This document shows positions 1 through 8,249 of a stretch of 64,000 bases of DNA, piece after piece. Origin of the DNA: Campylobacter concisus (lineage in GTDB: Bacteria > Campylobacterota > Campylobacteria > Campylobacterales > Campylobacteraceae); contig NZ_CP049264.1 of NCBI RefSeq assembly GCF_003048875.2, positions 1,860,001 to 1,924,000 of the forward strand, given 5' to 3'. Position 1 is the first letter of the stretch. Every line of letters starts with the position of its first letter. The position numbers and the translations under genes are program-made. The notes beneath the pieces are model-generated. The model saw only the letters and a list, made by a program, of their open reading frames with translations, was not told where the DNA came from and ran no database searches.

Positions 1-605
1 CGGCCTAGTGGATCAACAAGACCCACAAAAAATTTATCCTCTTTTTGCAAGAATTTCACGCCGATATCGCCGTAATATACGTCATCGTAAGATACAAAGT
101 GCTTTAAATAGCGATTTGGTATAAATTTATCAGCTCCAACAGCTATGCCTATCATCTTGCAACAAGGTGTGTTTATCTCGCCAGTCGCGTTATACTCGAA
201 GCTTAATGTGTCAAAGTCGCCTAAATTTTGCCCTAAAGACTTGATGTGACCCATGACGGTGTTATTTGCGTCGTTTAAAATGCCAACCCAAGTGCTCTTT
301 TTTATGCGCTCCTCATTGGTCTCATCAGCCATCACAACAGGGCTTAGCTCCTTGCTAGAGCGCACTAAAAAAAGCTGCAAATATGGGTCAAATTTGACAT
401 ATTCGCCAAGTGGAGCTCCTTCGCTTTTTGGCACTGCGATCAAATTTTTAGTGATAGCCACGCCAAAGTGTTTATTTACCGAGACGATTGAGTTTTTATT
501 CTTTTCAAAGCAGGCGTTAAAGTCCTCTTGCGTAGGTCTAGGATCAGCGTTTAGGCAAAGCGCTGATAGCAAAAATGCAAGGGCAAATTTATAATTTAGT
601 CTCAT
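1..605 (-). CDS. Secreted periplasmic protein, N-terminal ~201 codons (window edge)
   Basis: The reading frame opens with ATG at 605-603 and stays open to the window edge, so the C-terminus lies outside. Residues 1 to about 20 form a typical signal peptide (positive MRLNYK start, hydrophobic core, cleavage near LNA-D). The mature part has a Cys-Cys pair (TPCCKM) and no motif I recognise firmly. It could be the N-terminal domain of the epsilonproteobacterial PDZ/DUF7488 proteins, but the PDZ part would be off-window. The ATG overlaps the ybaB stop (ATGA), which indicates translational coupling as the last visible gene of the operon. The protein call is sure, the family is not. Confidence 0.7.
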   Translation of the reverse strand, partial: MRLNYKFALAFLLSALCLNADPRPTQEDFNACFEKNKNSIVSVNKHFGVAITKNLIAVPKSEGAPLGEYVKFDPYLQLFLVRSSKELSPVVMADETNEERIKKSTWVGILNDANNTVMGHIKSLGQNLGDFDTLSFEYNATGEINTPCCKMIGIAVGADKFIPNRYLKHFVSYDDVYYGDIGVKFLQKEDKFFVGLVDPLG

Positions 606-916
606 TTTATCCCCATCGAAGCAAGGCCGCCAAGCATCCTTGAAGCGGTGTTTTTCTTATCGGCCTCAACTGATTTTAGCACGTCATTTACGGCGCTTAT
701 TAGCAAAATTTGCATGCTCTCTTTATCTTCAAGCAAGCTATCATCTATGCTGATATCAAGTATCTCGCCGCTACCGTTTGCTCTCACGCTCACTAGTCCG
801 CCACCGCTTTTTGCGCCAAATTCTTTATTTTTGCTCTCTTCTTCCATCTGCTTGGCCTGCTTTTGCACATCCTCAAGCATCTGCCCCATCTTTGAAAAGT
901 CAAATCCCTCAAACAT
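602..916 (-). CDS. ybaB: YbaB/EbfC family nucleoid-associated protein
   Basis: 104 residues, the usual size of the family. It begins with an amphipathic helix rich in Met, Gln, Lys and Glu (about residues 8-32), then a GGGLVSVRANGSGEI-type beta segment and a second helical stretch near ISAVNDVLKSVEA, the layout of the tweezer-shaped YbaB dimer. Known members bind DNA non-specifically; in many bacteria ybaB sits beside recR, which is not the case here. It lies 3 nt after panD and overlaps the next gene by 4 nt, so it is co-transcribed with both. Confidence 0.9.
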   Translation of the reverse strand: MFEGFDFSKMGQMLEDVQKQAKQMEEESKNKEFGAKSGGGLVSVRANGSGEILDISIDDSLLEDKESMQILLISAVNDVLKSVEADKKNTASRMLGGLASMGIK

Positions 917-919
917 CGC

Positions 920-1267
920 CTACTCCTTTATGATCTCGTTTTTGTTATTTACATGCACGATGGTTGGCTTAAATTTCTTAGCCTTTTTAAATTTCATACT
1001 AGCATAAGCCACGATGATGACCACGTCGCCAACACAGACCTTTCTAGCAGCCGCGCCGTTTAGGCAAATTTCGCCTTTTTTGCCCTTGATCACGTATGTG
1101 GCAAATCTCTCGCCGTTATTTACGTCTAAAATTTCAACCTTTTGATTTTCTATCAAATTTGCAGCTTTCATTAGCTCCTCGCCGATGCTGATCGAGCCAA
1201 CATAGTTTAAATTTGCGTCTGTTACGACAGCTCTGTGGATCTTGCTAGCTAAAATTTCTATATTCAT
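920..1267 (-). CDS. panD: Aspartate 1-decarboxylase proenzyme
   Basis: Converts L-aspartate to beta-alanine for pantothenate/CoA synthesis. The 115-residue length is typical. The self-cleavage site is visible as YVGSI with Gly24-Ser25, where Ser25 becomes the pyruvoyl group; Lys9 (ASKIH) and the INGAAA-like segment (here LNGAAARKV) near residue 70 also fit the family. Sits between a lipoprotein gene and ybaB, 3 nt from ybaB. panB and panC are not in the window. Confidence 0.96.
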   Translation of the reverse strand: MNIEILASKIHRAVVTDANLNYVGSISIGEELMKAANLIENQKVEILDVNNGERFATYVIKGKKGEICLNGAAARKVCVGDVVIIVAYASMKFKKAKKFKPTIVHVNNKNEIIKE

Positions 1268-1284
1268 TTTCTGCCTTGTTTAGT

Positions 1285-1854
1285 TTATTTGCACTCTATC
1301 ACTGGTCTGTTTGCTAAAAATTTCTCGTTAAATTTCTCTGCCTTTAGCGTCTTTTCTAGCTCGTCAAGGGTTTTGAAATTTCTAGCAAAAGATACGCCAA
1401 CTAGTCCACACTCGCTCATTTTGGCAACGTCTAGAGTTATCTCGTAGCTGTTAAATTTTGGATTATTTGGCTCTGGATAGTAAATTTCCTCACGGTAAGA
1501 GCTGTCGTTACCTATCTTTTCTATCTTAAATTTGCCCTTTTTTGGATCTGTGGTTTTTTTTATCGCTGTTATAAAATCATCTATGTTTTTGATGCTTGGC
1601 GCATAGGTAACGCTGATTAGCTTACTCCATCCATAGCCGCCCTCATCTTCCAAATAATACTCCACCGTAAATTCATTTTGGTATTTTTGGTGATAAATTT
1701 GGCCGTCATACTCTATATTTTGAGGTAGGTTGCTCACCAGATAGCTCTTTTGGTTTGCGCTAGATTGTAGCTTTTGCGGCTCTTTTTGAGCGGTGGCACA
1801 TCCTAGTAGCAGCGCACTACAAGCAGACACAAGGGCTAAATTTAAAATCTTCAT
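1285..1854 (-). CDS. Putative lipoprotein of unknown function
   Basis: 189 residues. The N-terminus is a lipoprotein signal: short positive start, hydrophobic core and an LLGC lipobox with the lipidated Cys at residue 19. Asp is not at +2 (Ala follows), which would favour outer-membrane sorting by the E. coli rule. The rest is soluble, with many Lys/Glu/Tyr and one further Cys pair (SECG near 147 and IECK at the C-terminus) that could form a disulfide. No domain recognised. Placed 18 nt after murE and 17 nt before panD in the same operon. Confidence 0.82.
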   Translation of the reverse strand: MKILNLALVSACSALLLGCATAQKEPQKLQSSANQKSYLVSNLPQNIEYDGQIYHQKYQNEFTVEYYLEDEGGYGWSKLISVTYAPSIKNIDDFITAIKKTTDPKKGKFKIEKIGNDSSYREEIYYPEPNNPKFNSYEITLDVAKMSECGLVGVSFARNFKTLDELEKTLKAEKFNEKFLANRPVIECK

Positions 1855-1872
1855 CGTTTTTCCTTTCGTAAG

Positions 1873-3156
1873 CTAGTTAGATAAAATTTCAAGCACTACT
1901 TCTTTGTCGCTAAATGGGTGCTTGACGCCCTTTATCTCCTGATATGGCTCGTCGCCTTTGCCAAGTATGACAAGCGCCCAGCCAGGCTCAAGCTTGCTAA
2001 TGGCTAGAGCGATCGCCTCTTTGCGGTTGGCGTTTCGTATCAAATTTTCATTTTGGCTCATGCCAGCGCAAATTTCATCGATTATGCTCTCTGGTTCTTC
2101 GCTTCTTGGATTGTCACTAGTGACTATGCAAATTCTTGCGTATTTTTGGGCTATTGCTCCCATTTTAGGGCGCTTTGTCCTATCTCTGTCGCCGCCTGCG
2201 CCAAAGACTGCGATCAAATTTAGATGTCTAAGCGAGTTTAGTACCTTTTCGATGCCATCTGGCGTATGGGCAAAATCCACGATGACTAGCGGATCGGTGC
2301 TAACGACCTCCATCCTGCCGCTCACGCCTTTAAATTTACTTATCGCCTTTGAAAGTGCGGCTGCGTCTGGGCGCTCTAGCAGGCAAACGGCGCCAAGAGC
2401 TGCGATTAGATTGTAAAGATTAAACTCGCCTTGAAGGCTTGAGTCTATCTCCACATCGCCATTTGGCGTCTTGATAACTGCGTCTATGCCGTCCTTTAGC
2501 CCATAAACTATCGGCGCAAAGCTAGCTGGCTTTTTGATCGCGTATGTATAGGCATTTTTTGGGTTAAATTTAACTCCGCCATCGTCAATGTTTATGAGCT
2601 TTACGCTCTCATCGTCAAAAAAGCTTGATTTTACCCTGGCATACTCCTCCATGCTCTTGTGGTAGTCGAGATGGTCTTGAGTTAAATTTGTAAAAATTTT
2701 AAGGGCAAATTTCAAGCTCTCTATGCGCTTTTGAGCGATCGCGTGCGAGCTAACCTCCATCACGAAGTACTCACAGCCCTGCTCGCTGGCTGCTTTTAGG
2801 TATGAGAGCGTCTTTAAAATGGCACTTGTCGTAAGCGCCTTGTCATCTATCTGCTCACCCTCTATAAATGCCCCTCTGGTGCCACTTAGTCCGCATTTTT
2901 TGCCTAAATTTCGCAAAGTCTCGTAGATAGCCGCAGCCGTTGTGGTCTTGCCATTGGTGCCTGTGATGCCAACTATCTTTAGATTTTCATCGATCTTTAA
3001 AAGTTTTTTGCACTCTTCAAGGGTGATTATCTTAGCGCCCTTTTTTACCGCGTCCTCTGCAAATTTCGCATTTGCAGTAGTTTGCACAAAGTATACACCC
3101 TGCTCGCACTCGTTTGAGTCATCTGTTATGAAGCTATTTTCTACTGATATTTTCAT
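1873..3156 (-). CDS. murE: UDP-MurNAc-L-Ala-D-Glu:meso-diaminopimelate ligase
   Basis: Cytoplasmic Mur ligase that adds meso-diaminopimelate to the peptidoglycan stem peptide. The ATP-binding loop GTNGKTT is at residues 66-72, the carbamylated-Lys region and central domain follow, and the DNPR motif (SDNPRSEEP, about residue 350), which selects meso-DAP rather than Lys, is intact. At 427 residues it is shorter than the E. coli enzyme (about 495), mainly through a reduced N-terminal domain, as in other epsilonproteobacteria. Its start overlaps the upstream gene by 23 nt, so it is likely translationally coupled. Confidence 0.95.
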   Translation of the reverse strand: MKISVENSFITDDSNECEQGVYFVQTTANAKFAEDAVKKGAKIITLEECKKLLKIDENLKIVGITGTNGKTTTAAAIYETLRNLGKKCGLSGTRGAFIEGEQIDDKALTTSAILKTLSYLKAASEQGCEYFVMEVSSHAIAQKRIESLKFALKIFTNLTQDHLDYHKSMEEYARVKSSFFDDESVKLINIDDGGVKFNPKNAYTYAIKKPASFAPIVYGLKDGIDAVIKTPNGDVEIDSSLQGEFNLYNLIAALGAVCLLERPDAAALSKAISKFKGVSGRMEVVSTDPLVIVDFAHTPDGIEKVLNSLRHLNLIAVFGAGGDRDRTKRPKMGAIAQKYARICIVTSDNPRSEEPESIIDEICAGMSQNENLIRNANRKEAIALAISKLEPGWALVILGKGDEPYQEIKGVKHPFSDKEVVLEILSN

Positions 3157-3694
3157 CGTTTTGTCTTTTTTGTATCTCTTTAAAAAGCTGATCTATACGC
3201 TCGTCGCCGCCAAACATCACCGCCGCACTCTCAAGGTAGTTCATGCTCATATCGATGAAGTCATTTTTTATCAAATTTCCTAAAAATTCCAAAAAATCGT
3301 CTTTGTTTGAGATCATGACCTTGGTTGAAAACATGATGTTTTCAAAGACCTTTTTAAAGCTGCCATCCTTATAAACAGCCCTTTTAAAGTCCTCGTAGCT
3401 GATCGCGTCTTGCTCTTCAAAGTACTCGCTCTCCTCGTCTCTGGACTCTAAAATTTTTAAAATTTCCTCCACGCCCTCGTCGTCTTCGCCGGCTCTTACC
3501 TTAGCCATATAGTAGTCAAACAAAAGCTTTGCCTCTTCGGCATTTTCCTCGCCAAGAGAGCAAATTTGTATCAAAAATAGTAAATTTCTCTCTTGCGTCT
3601 TTTCGTAGGCTAGTGAAAAGTAAAAGATCGCGTCTTTAAATTTAGAGCGTTTGAAATATTTTATGCCTATTTTTTTATAATCTATCAATGTCAA
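3134..3694 (-). CDS. Unknown soluble protein, possibly TPR-like helical repeats
   Basis: 186 residues, no signal peptide or membrane segment. The N-terminus (YKKIGIKYFKRSKFKDAIFY) has the spacing of a tetratricopeptide helix pair, and the centre is very acidic (EDDEGVEEILK, EESEYFEE). I do not recognise the family. It overlaps both neighbours, the NifU-C gene by 20 nt and murE by 23 nt, which indicates a coupled operon. A role tied to MurE is only suggested by position. Confidence 0.8.
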   Translation of the reverse strand: MTLIDYKKIGIKYFKRSKFKDAIFYFSLAYEKTQERNLLFLIQICSLGEENAEEAKLLFDYYMAKVRAGEDDEGVEEILKILESRDEESEYFEEQDAISYEDFKRAVYKDGSFKKVFENIMFSTKVMISNKDDFLEFLGNLIKNDFIDMSMNYLESAAVMFGGDERIDQLFKEIQKRQNDENISRK

Positions 3695-3950
3695 ATTCCT
3701 CGCCTATTGGGACATTTATGACCTCAAGCTCTGGATGAATGTCTATGCGAAGCTGCCTTTCGATGCCGTATTTTAGCGTGGTTGTGCTAGCTGCGCATCC
3801 GTGACAATGTCCTGTGAGTCTTACGTAAATTTTGCCGTTTTTTATGCCAAGTAGCTCCATGCCGCCGCCGTCATTTTCAAGCATCGGTAGCACCTTTTGC
3901 AAACTCGCAGTCACTGGTTTTAAAAGCTCTTCATCACTAAATGGGATCAT
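3675..3950 (-). CDS. NifU C-terminal domain (Nfu-type) iron-sulfur scaffold protein
   Basis: 91 residues, a single Nfu domain. The CxxC metal site is in GHCHGCAAST near residues 49-52, preceded by LENDGGGMELLGI, the usual start of the domain. Family members hold and deliver [4Fe-4S] clusters. It has no NifU N-terminal or A-type scaffold domain. First gene of the operon running to ybaB; the start is supported by AAGGA about 6 nt upstream. Confidence 0.93.
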   Translation of the reverse strand: MIPFSDEELLKPVTASLQKVLPMLENDGGGMELLGIKNGKIYVRLTGHCHGCAASTTTLKYGIERQLRIDIHPELEVINVPIGEEFDIDRL

Positions 3951-4062
3951 ATTTTTTCCTTAAATTTTTTAGCTATTATAGCAGATAAAGTGCAAACAAA
4001 CGTTTTCCAGGCTTTTGCTGGGGGCGTTTTGACTTTAAATTTTGGTGGTTTTTTGTGGAGAA

Positions 4063-4082
4063 AAAGGGCAAATTTGCCCTTT
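4063..4082 (-). terminator. Intrinsic terminator after the ABC transporter operon
   Basis: A perfect palindrome, AAAGGGCAAATTTGCCCTTT, ends 5 nt below the stop of the binding-protein gene. On the minus strand it is followed by T5 and then a CT-rich stretch, so it fits a Rho-independent terminator that also separates this operon from the NifU-murE operon. Confidence 0.75.
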
Positions 4083-4086
4083 AAGT

Positions 4087-5007
4087 TTAGTTTAGTAGAA
4101 GTGATTTTATATCGATTTTATGCTCTATCATCTTGCTTTCAAGCATAAATTCTTGCGTAGCCTCAAGCGCTTTTATATCATCAGCCGTGATCTTTGAGCT
4201 AAAGTCATACTGAGGATACATGCTCTTTACCGCATCTATGCTAAGCCCAGTCTCTTCAGCCGTAAATTTAAGCGCCTCATCCTCATTTGCTTTGATGTAG
4301 GCCAAAATTTCATCCTGAGCCTTTTTAAATTTCTCAACTACATCTTTGTGCTTTTTATAAAACTCTCCGCTTGTTGCCGTGACGATGACTGGAGTGATGA
4401 CACCTTTGCCAGTTGTCACTACATTTAGGCCTGATTTTTGAGCGTTGTAGGCCGCTGGTCCTGCAAGAAGCGCTGCATCAACGCTGCCGTTTTCAAGTGC
4501 AGCTTGCGCAGCTGGGATGCCCATAGAGATGAACTCTACGTCGTTTATGCTAAGTCCGCCAAGAGCTAGGTATCTCACCAAAAGCTCGTTTAAGATAGTG
4601 CCTTTTGGGCCTGCTACTTTTTTGCCTTTTAGATCTTTTGGCGACTTGATGTTTTTATCTTTAGAAAATATAACAAAGGCCTCTGGCGCCCTTGAATAGG
4701 CACTTATGATCTTTATATCAGCCTTATTTGCAGCCGCAAGTATGACTGAAGTGCCGCCCACGCAGTTTAGAAACTGGAGCGAATTTGAAGCGAGCGCTTG
4801 CGTTTGTTTAGCACCCGAGGTGATCTCAGAGTACTCGACTGGCACGCCAAAAGACTTCGCATAAAAGCCTTTAAATTTATCGACGATCGATGGGACGTTT
4901 AGCGGCGATTTGACGTAGGTCATGCCGATCTTATCTAAGCCCTCGCTTGCGTTTGCGACTAGACAAAGCAAAGAGGCCGCACACAAAACCTTAAAAAACT
5001 TTCTCAT
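4087..5007 (-). CDS. ABC transporter periplasmic binding protein (SsuA/ThiY/NMT1 type)
   Basis: 306 residues with a signal peptide (MRKFFKVLCAASLLCLVANA-S). The fold is the NMT1/SsuA type II binding protein: the early SPLNVPSIV strand, the SGAKQTQALASNSLQFL helix, KSPKDLKGKKVAGPKGT hinge and the NDVEFISMG / ALENGSVDAALLAGP signature. Known members bind sulfonates, nitrate, thiamine precursors or riboflavin-like compounds; the ligand cannot be told from the sequence. Last gene of the operon, 75 nt after the ATPase, followed by a terminator. Confidence 0.9.
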   Translation of the reverse strand: MRKFFKVLCAASLLCLVANASEGLDKIGMTYVKSPLNVPSIVDKFKGFYAKSFGVPVEYSEITSGAKQTQALASNSLQFLNCVGGTSVILAAANKADIKIISAYSRAPEAFVIFSKDKNIKSPKDLKGKKVAGPKGTILNELLVRYLALGGLSINDVEFISMGIPAAQAALENGSVDAALLAGPAAYNAQKSGLNVVTTGKGVITPVIVTATSGEFYKKHKDVVEKFKKAQDEILAYIKANEDEALKFTAEETGLSIDAVKSMYPQYDFSSKITADDIKALEATQEFMLESKMIEHKIDIKSLLLN

Positions 5008-5082
5008 ACTTGCTCCTTTTAAAAATTTGCAAGATTATATAATCTTTTGCTTCATTTTGGTTTTAATTATCATTTTATTTGC

Positions 5083-5775
5083 CTAAATTTCACTCAAAAT
5101 TTTGCGTTTTATCGCTATTAACTCATCGCTTAGCAGATCTCTTGGCCTTGCTAAATTTGATAGCTCGTAGTTTGACTTTATCCCGCCCTTTTCAAGCAAG
5201 ATGATCTCATCAGCTAAAAATAGCGCCTCGTCGATGTTATGAGTGACAAAAAGGATGGTTTTGCCAGCTTGTATTTTTAAAATTTCAGCTTGCATGCTAG
5301 CTCTAGTAAACGCATCAAGTGCGGCAAATGGCTCATCCATTAGGATCAAATTTGCCTCGTACGCAAGGACTCTAGCAAGCGAAACGCGCGAGCTCATACC
5401 ACCAGAGAGCTGCGAAACGCTGGCAAGTTTAAAGTCGCTAAGCCCTATCATAGATATCAAACTACCTATCTTTTCAGCCTCAATCTCCTGCTTTTTAAGT
5501 GGGAAAACGATGTTTTCATAGACGTTTAGAAACGGCATGAGACGGGGCTCTTGAAAGACAAAGCCGATCTTTGCTTGCTCTTTAAATTTTATCTCGCCCT
5601 GACTAATGCTCTCAAGGCCTGCAATAAGCCTTAAAAGCGTAGTTTTGCCGCATCCGCTTCTACCTAGTATGACGGTGATCTTATCTTTTTTTATGCTTAA
5701 ATTTAGCTCTCTCAAAACGTCGATACGCTTTTGGCCTATAAAAAAATGCTTAGATAAATTTGAAATTTCTATCAT
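5083..5775 (-). CDS. ABC transporter ATP-binding protein (SsuB/TauB type)
   Basis: 230 residues with all ABC motifs: Walker A GRSGCGKT (38-45), Q-loop FVFQEPRLMP, signature LSGGMSSRVS (the usual Gln after SGG is replaced by Met), Walker B LILMDEPFAALD and the switch His in VTHNIDEA. This subfamily energises import of sulfonate, nitrate, taurine or pyrimidine-type substrates. Its start overlaps the permease stop by 4 nt. Confidence 0.93.
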   Translation of the reverse strand: MIEISNLSKHFFIGQKRIDVLRELNLSIKKDKITVILGRSGCGKTTLLRLIAGLESISQGEIKFKEQAKIGFVFQEPRLMPFLNVYENIVFPLKKQEIEAEKIGSLISMIGLSDFKLASVSQLSGGMSSRVSLARVLAYEANLILMDEPFAALDAFTRASMQAEILKIQAGKTILFVTHNIDEALFLADEIILLEKGGIKSNYELSNLARPRDLLSDELIAIKRKILSEI

Positions 5776-6521
5776 TTTCCACCTCGCAAAAGGCTAAATT
5801 TCGCTATCAAAAGTAAAAATATCCTATCTATGAGCACGCCGCAAATGCCGATCGTAAAAATGCCGACAAATATCCTATCTGCACGCGAAAGCTCCTCTGC
5901 GTCAAGTATGAGATATCCCAGCCCGCTTGAAGCCGCTATCATCTCAGCTCCTATGATCGCGCGCATAGCGTAGCCAAAGCCTATTCGCATGCCGACAAAG
6001 ATATCTTTTAGCGCGCTTTTTATGATGATCTTGTAAAAAATTTCAAATTTACTAAAGCCAAAAATTTTACCAACCTCGATGAGCTTTATATCACAGCTCG
6101 TTAGCCCCTTTTGGATGCTAAGAAACATCGGAAAAAACGAGGCTAGGATGATAATGATGATCTTTGGCGTCTCGTTTATGCCAAACCAAAGCACCAAAAT
6201 GGCGATCAAACTAAGCGGCGGTATATTTCTAAAAAACTCCAGTATCCACTCGTAATAAACGCTGATCTTTGGCAAAAGTGCCGCTATACCGCCAAGCACG
6301 AGCGCTAGAGCAAACGAGAGCGCGTAGCCTGCAAATATACGCTTGAAGCTGATGATAGTATGCGTAGCAAGCTCGCCGCTTAGGCTCATGCTATGCATCG
6401 TCTTAAATGTCGTCGCTGGACTTGGCAAGATATATGGCGTAAAAATTTCTAGCTCGCAAACGACCTGCCAGATCGCAAAGATCACTAGGATCAAAATGCT
6501 CTTTTTAAAAATTTCCCTCAC
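5772..6521 (-). CDS. ABC transporter permease (SsuC/TauC type)
   Basis: 249 residues, about six membrane helices, first helix near residues 8-24. The cytoplasmic EAA loop that docks on the ATPase is visible around IIKSALKDIFVGMRIGFGYAM (no EAA triplet but the G at the conserved spot). The LPSP segment after helix 1 is characteristic of SsuC/TauC permeases. Overlaps both neighbours by 4 nt (ATGA), so the hydrogenase-like gene, permease and ATPase are coupled. Confidence 0.92.
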   Translation of the reverse strand: MREIFKKSILILVIFAIWQVVCELEIFTPYILPSPATTFKTMHSMSLSGELATHTIISFKRIFAGYALSFALALVLGGIAALLPKISVYYEWILEFFRNIPPLSLIAILVLWFGINETPKIIIIILASFFPMFLSIQKGLTSCDIKLIEVGKIFGFSKFEIFYKIIIKSALKDIFVGMRIGFGYAMRAIIGAEMIAASSGLGYLILDAEELSRADRIFVGIFTIGICGVLIDRIFLLLIAKFSLLRGGK

Positions 6522-7129
6522 AGCCCATCTCCGTTGTGACAGCCGTTTTCGCAGTATAAAAACTCGATGATCTGGTAGTTTTTAAGCTCGCTAAATTTAT
6601 ATGAAAGGGCGTTTTCTATCTTCTCTTTACTGCTAAGACTTAGTGTTTTTACGCCCAAATTTGTAAAAAAGCCTGGCGGTATCGGACTTTGCTCGATGTT
6701 GCACATCTTTAAATTTATAGCGTTTTGCTCCCTAAAGCTTCTCCATGTCAAAAATGTAGTTCGCGCTAAATTTAGCCCTCTGCCAAGCTGGGCTAACTCC
6801 TCGCAAGGCGTCGTCACGTAAAGCCACTCGTCCTCTTTTAGCTTTGCGCTTAGCTCAAGCGCGCTTTCTATTAAAATGGGGTTTAAATTTGAGATGAATG
6901 CGGCCTGCTCTTTGAAATTTGCCCTGATGAAATTTACAGCCCTCGGACAGCGGCTATCGTAAATAAGCTCACTTTGCGCAAGAGCGTTTTTGTATGCGTT
7001 TTTTACGCTTTTAACGTGGTCTTTTTCGCACTCTACTACGCTAAAGCCTTTGTCTTGCAAAATTTCTTTAAGTGCGGCAAAGTCGTAGATATTTTTTACA
7101 ACAGGATTTAACCAAACCACTTTTTTCAT
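6518..7129 (-). CDS. Small [FeFe]-hydrogenase H-domain-like protein, stand-alone
   Basis: 203 residues from the ATG at 7129, chosen over the longer frame (7156) because GGGAG sits 5 nt upstream. Three segments line up in order with the H-cluster motifs of [FeFe] hydrogenases: DSRCPRAVNF (Cys61) with TSCCPxW, TTPCEELA (Cys109) with MPCxxKxxE, and EFLYCENGCHNGDG (Cys193, Cys197) with EVMACxxGCxxGGG. All four Cys that hold the [4Fe-4S] part of the H-cluster are therefore kept, while the Cys used for proton transfer is Arg60 and the Lys of motif 2 is lost. No N-terminal ferredoxin domains and no signal peptide. First gene of the ABC operon. It may be a degenerate hydrogenase-fold Fe-S protein rather than a hydrogen-producing enzyme; function unknown. 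Confidence 0.8.
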   Translation of the reverse strand: MKKVVWLNPVVKNIYDFAALKEILQDKGFSVVECEKDHVKSVKNAYKNALAQSELIYDSRCPRAVNFIRANFKEQAAFISNLNPILIESALELSAKLKEDEWLYVTTPCEELAQLGRGLNLARTTFLTWRSFREQNAINLKMCNIEQSPIPPGFFTNLGVKTLSLSSKEKIENALSYKFSELKNYQIIEFLYCENGCHNGDGL

Positions 7130-7177
7130 AAGAGCTCCCGTCAAATTTAAAGACAAAATGTAATAATCAAAATCAAA

Positions 7178-7183
7178 ATTGTA
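7178..7183 (-). promoter_or_regulatory. Extended -10 promoter for the hydrogenase-like/ABC operon
   Basis: On the minus strand the sequence reads TGATACAAT, an extended -10 (TG-N-TACAAT) about 49 nt above the ATG at 7129. No -35 is evident, as is usual in Campylobacter sigma70 promoters. Confidence 0.45.
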
Positions 7184-7232
7184 TCACTTGAAAGTAAAAA
7201 GATGGCTTTGGAGGTTAAATTTATAAAAACAG

Positions 7233-8219
7233 CTAGACTTTTACGTCTAAATTTCGCTTTTTCTGGCTTTTCTCCATTAGCTTTAGTATGTCTATGCCGC
7301 TTTTTTCAAGGCGCATTAGCTCCTTAAGATAGGCAAATTTCTCATCTTTATTGATATCGTAGGTCGCTAGTTTCTCGCTTCGGCCGATCACTGAGGCATA
7401 GACCTTGTTGCCGTCAAGTTTGTCGGTGTTTTGTACATTGTAAAGCGACAGCACGCCCTCTATCACCTCTTTAAATTTTGCCCCGCTTTTCATGCCAGCC
7501 CTCACGAGCGTGAAAAATCTCTGCCTGCTCTCATCGTCAGTGAAATTTATGCTTTGCAGCGTCTGGTACTCGATCGGCGGCTTGTTCGTGCTAGTTAGCA
7601 TGGAAATGCCCTTTTTGCCTACCGTTATGCTCTCCACGCCGACCCTCTCGCCAAGATATTGCCTCAGCGCATAGTCCAGCCACCTATCTTTAAATTCTTC
7701 TACGCTCATGTCCTTATCAAGTATCTCAAAGCCCTCCACGTGGCTCTTGTGTCTAAGTCCGAGTAAGGTGCCGCTATCATCTTTTGACGTGTACTCTTTT
7801 GCGAAGAGATCAACGTTTGTTGGATAGTATCCGATGATCGATTCGTAAAGTCTTCCAAAACCAAGCGCCTCGGTCTGACTAACAAAGCTTTTAAGCTCAT
7901 TTATCTCATCTTGGTTCATTTGCTTGTCATATCCCATGAGTTTGCCCCAGATGCTTATCTTGCCATTAGCGGCCATGCCTGTGAGCGAGTAGTCTTTAGC
8001 AAATTTTAGTGGCTCTTCATCTTTGCTAAATTTGCTCTCGTTTGTGCGACTTAAATTTATCTGCTCGCTGCTTTGGTTGGTCTTTTTGGGTAAATTCTGA
8101 GATGAGAAATTTAAGGAATTTTCGTCTGAAGTTGGTTTAATATGGCTAGCGCTTTGCTCCCTAATATTTTGAAAGCCACTATATAAATTTACATTAGCTC
8201 CATTTATGCCACCTATCAT
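7233..8219 (-). CDS. Unknown protein, candidate flagellar co-regulated secreted protein
   Basis: 328 residues without signal peptide or membrane helix. The first 80 residues are low-complexity and rich in Ser, Asn and Gln (QNLPKKTNQSSEQINLS), like the disordered N-termini of proteins exported by the flagellar type III apparatus; the rest is folded, with a DINKDEKFAYL segment that resembles half an EF-hand. I recognise no family. It is a single-gene unit with AAAGGA before the ATG and a sigma28-like promoter at 8250-8276. Export by the flagellum is inference from the promoter and N-terminus only. Confidence 0.82.
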   Translation of the reverse strand: MIGGINGANVNLYSGFQNIREQSASHIKPTSDENSLNFSSQNLPKKTNQSSEQINLSRTNESKFSKDEEPLKFAKDYSLTGMAANGKISIWGKLMGYDKQMNQDEINELKSFVSQTEALGFGRLYESIIGYYPTNVDLFAKEYTSKDDSGTLLGLRHKSHVEGFEILDKDMSVEEFKDRWLDYALRQYLGERVGVESITVGKKGISMLTSTNKPPIEYQTLQSINFTDDESRQRFFTLVRAGMKSGAKFKEVIEGVLSLYNVQNTDKLDGNKVYASVIGRSEKLATYDINKDEKFAYLKELMRLEKSGIDILKLMEKSQKKRNLDVKV

Positions 8220-8249
8220 CTCAAATCCTTTGTAAGATAGTTAAAACAA

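Noticed and set aside
253-1007. Plus-strand open frames opposite ybaB, panD and the first gene
   Set aside because: They mirror strong minus-strand genes, lack ribosome-binding sites and have unusual composition; treated as shadows.
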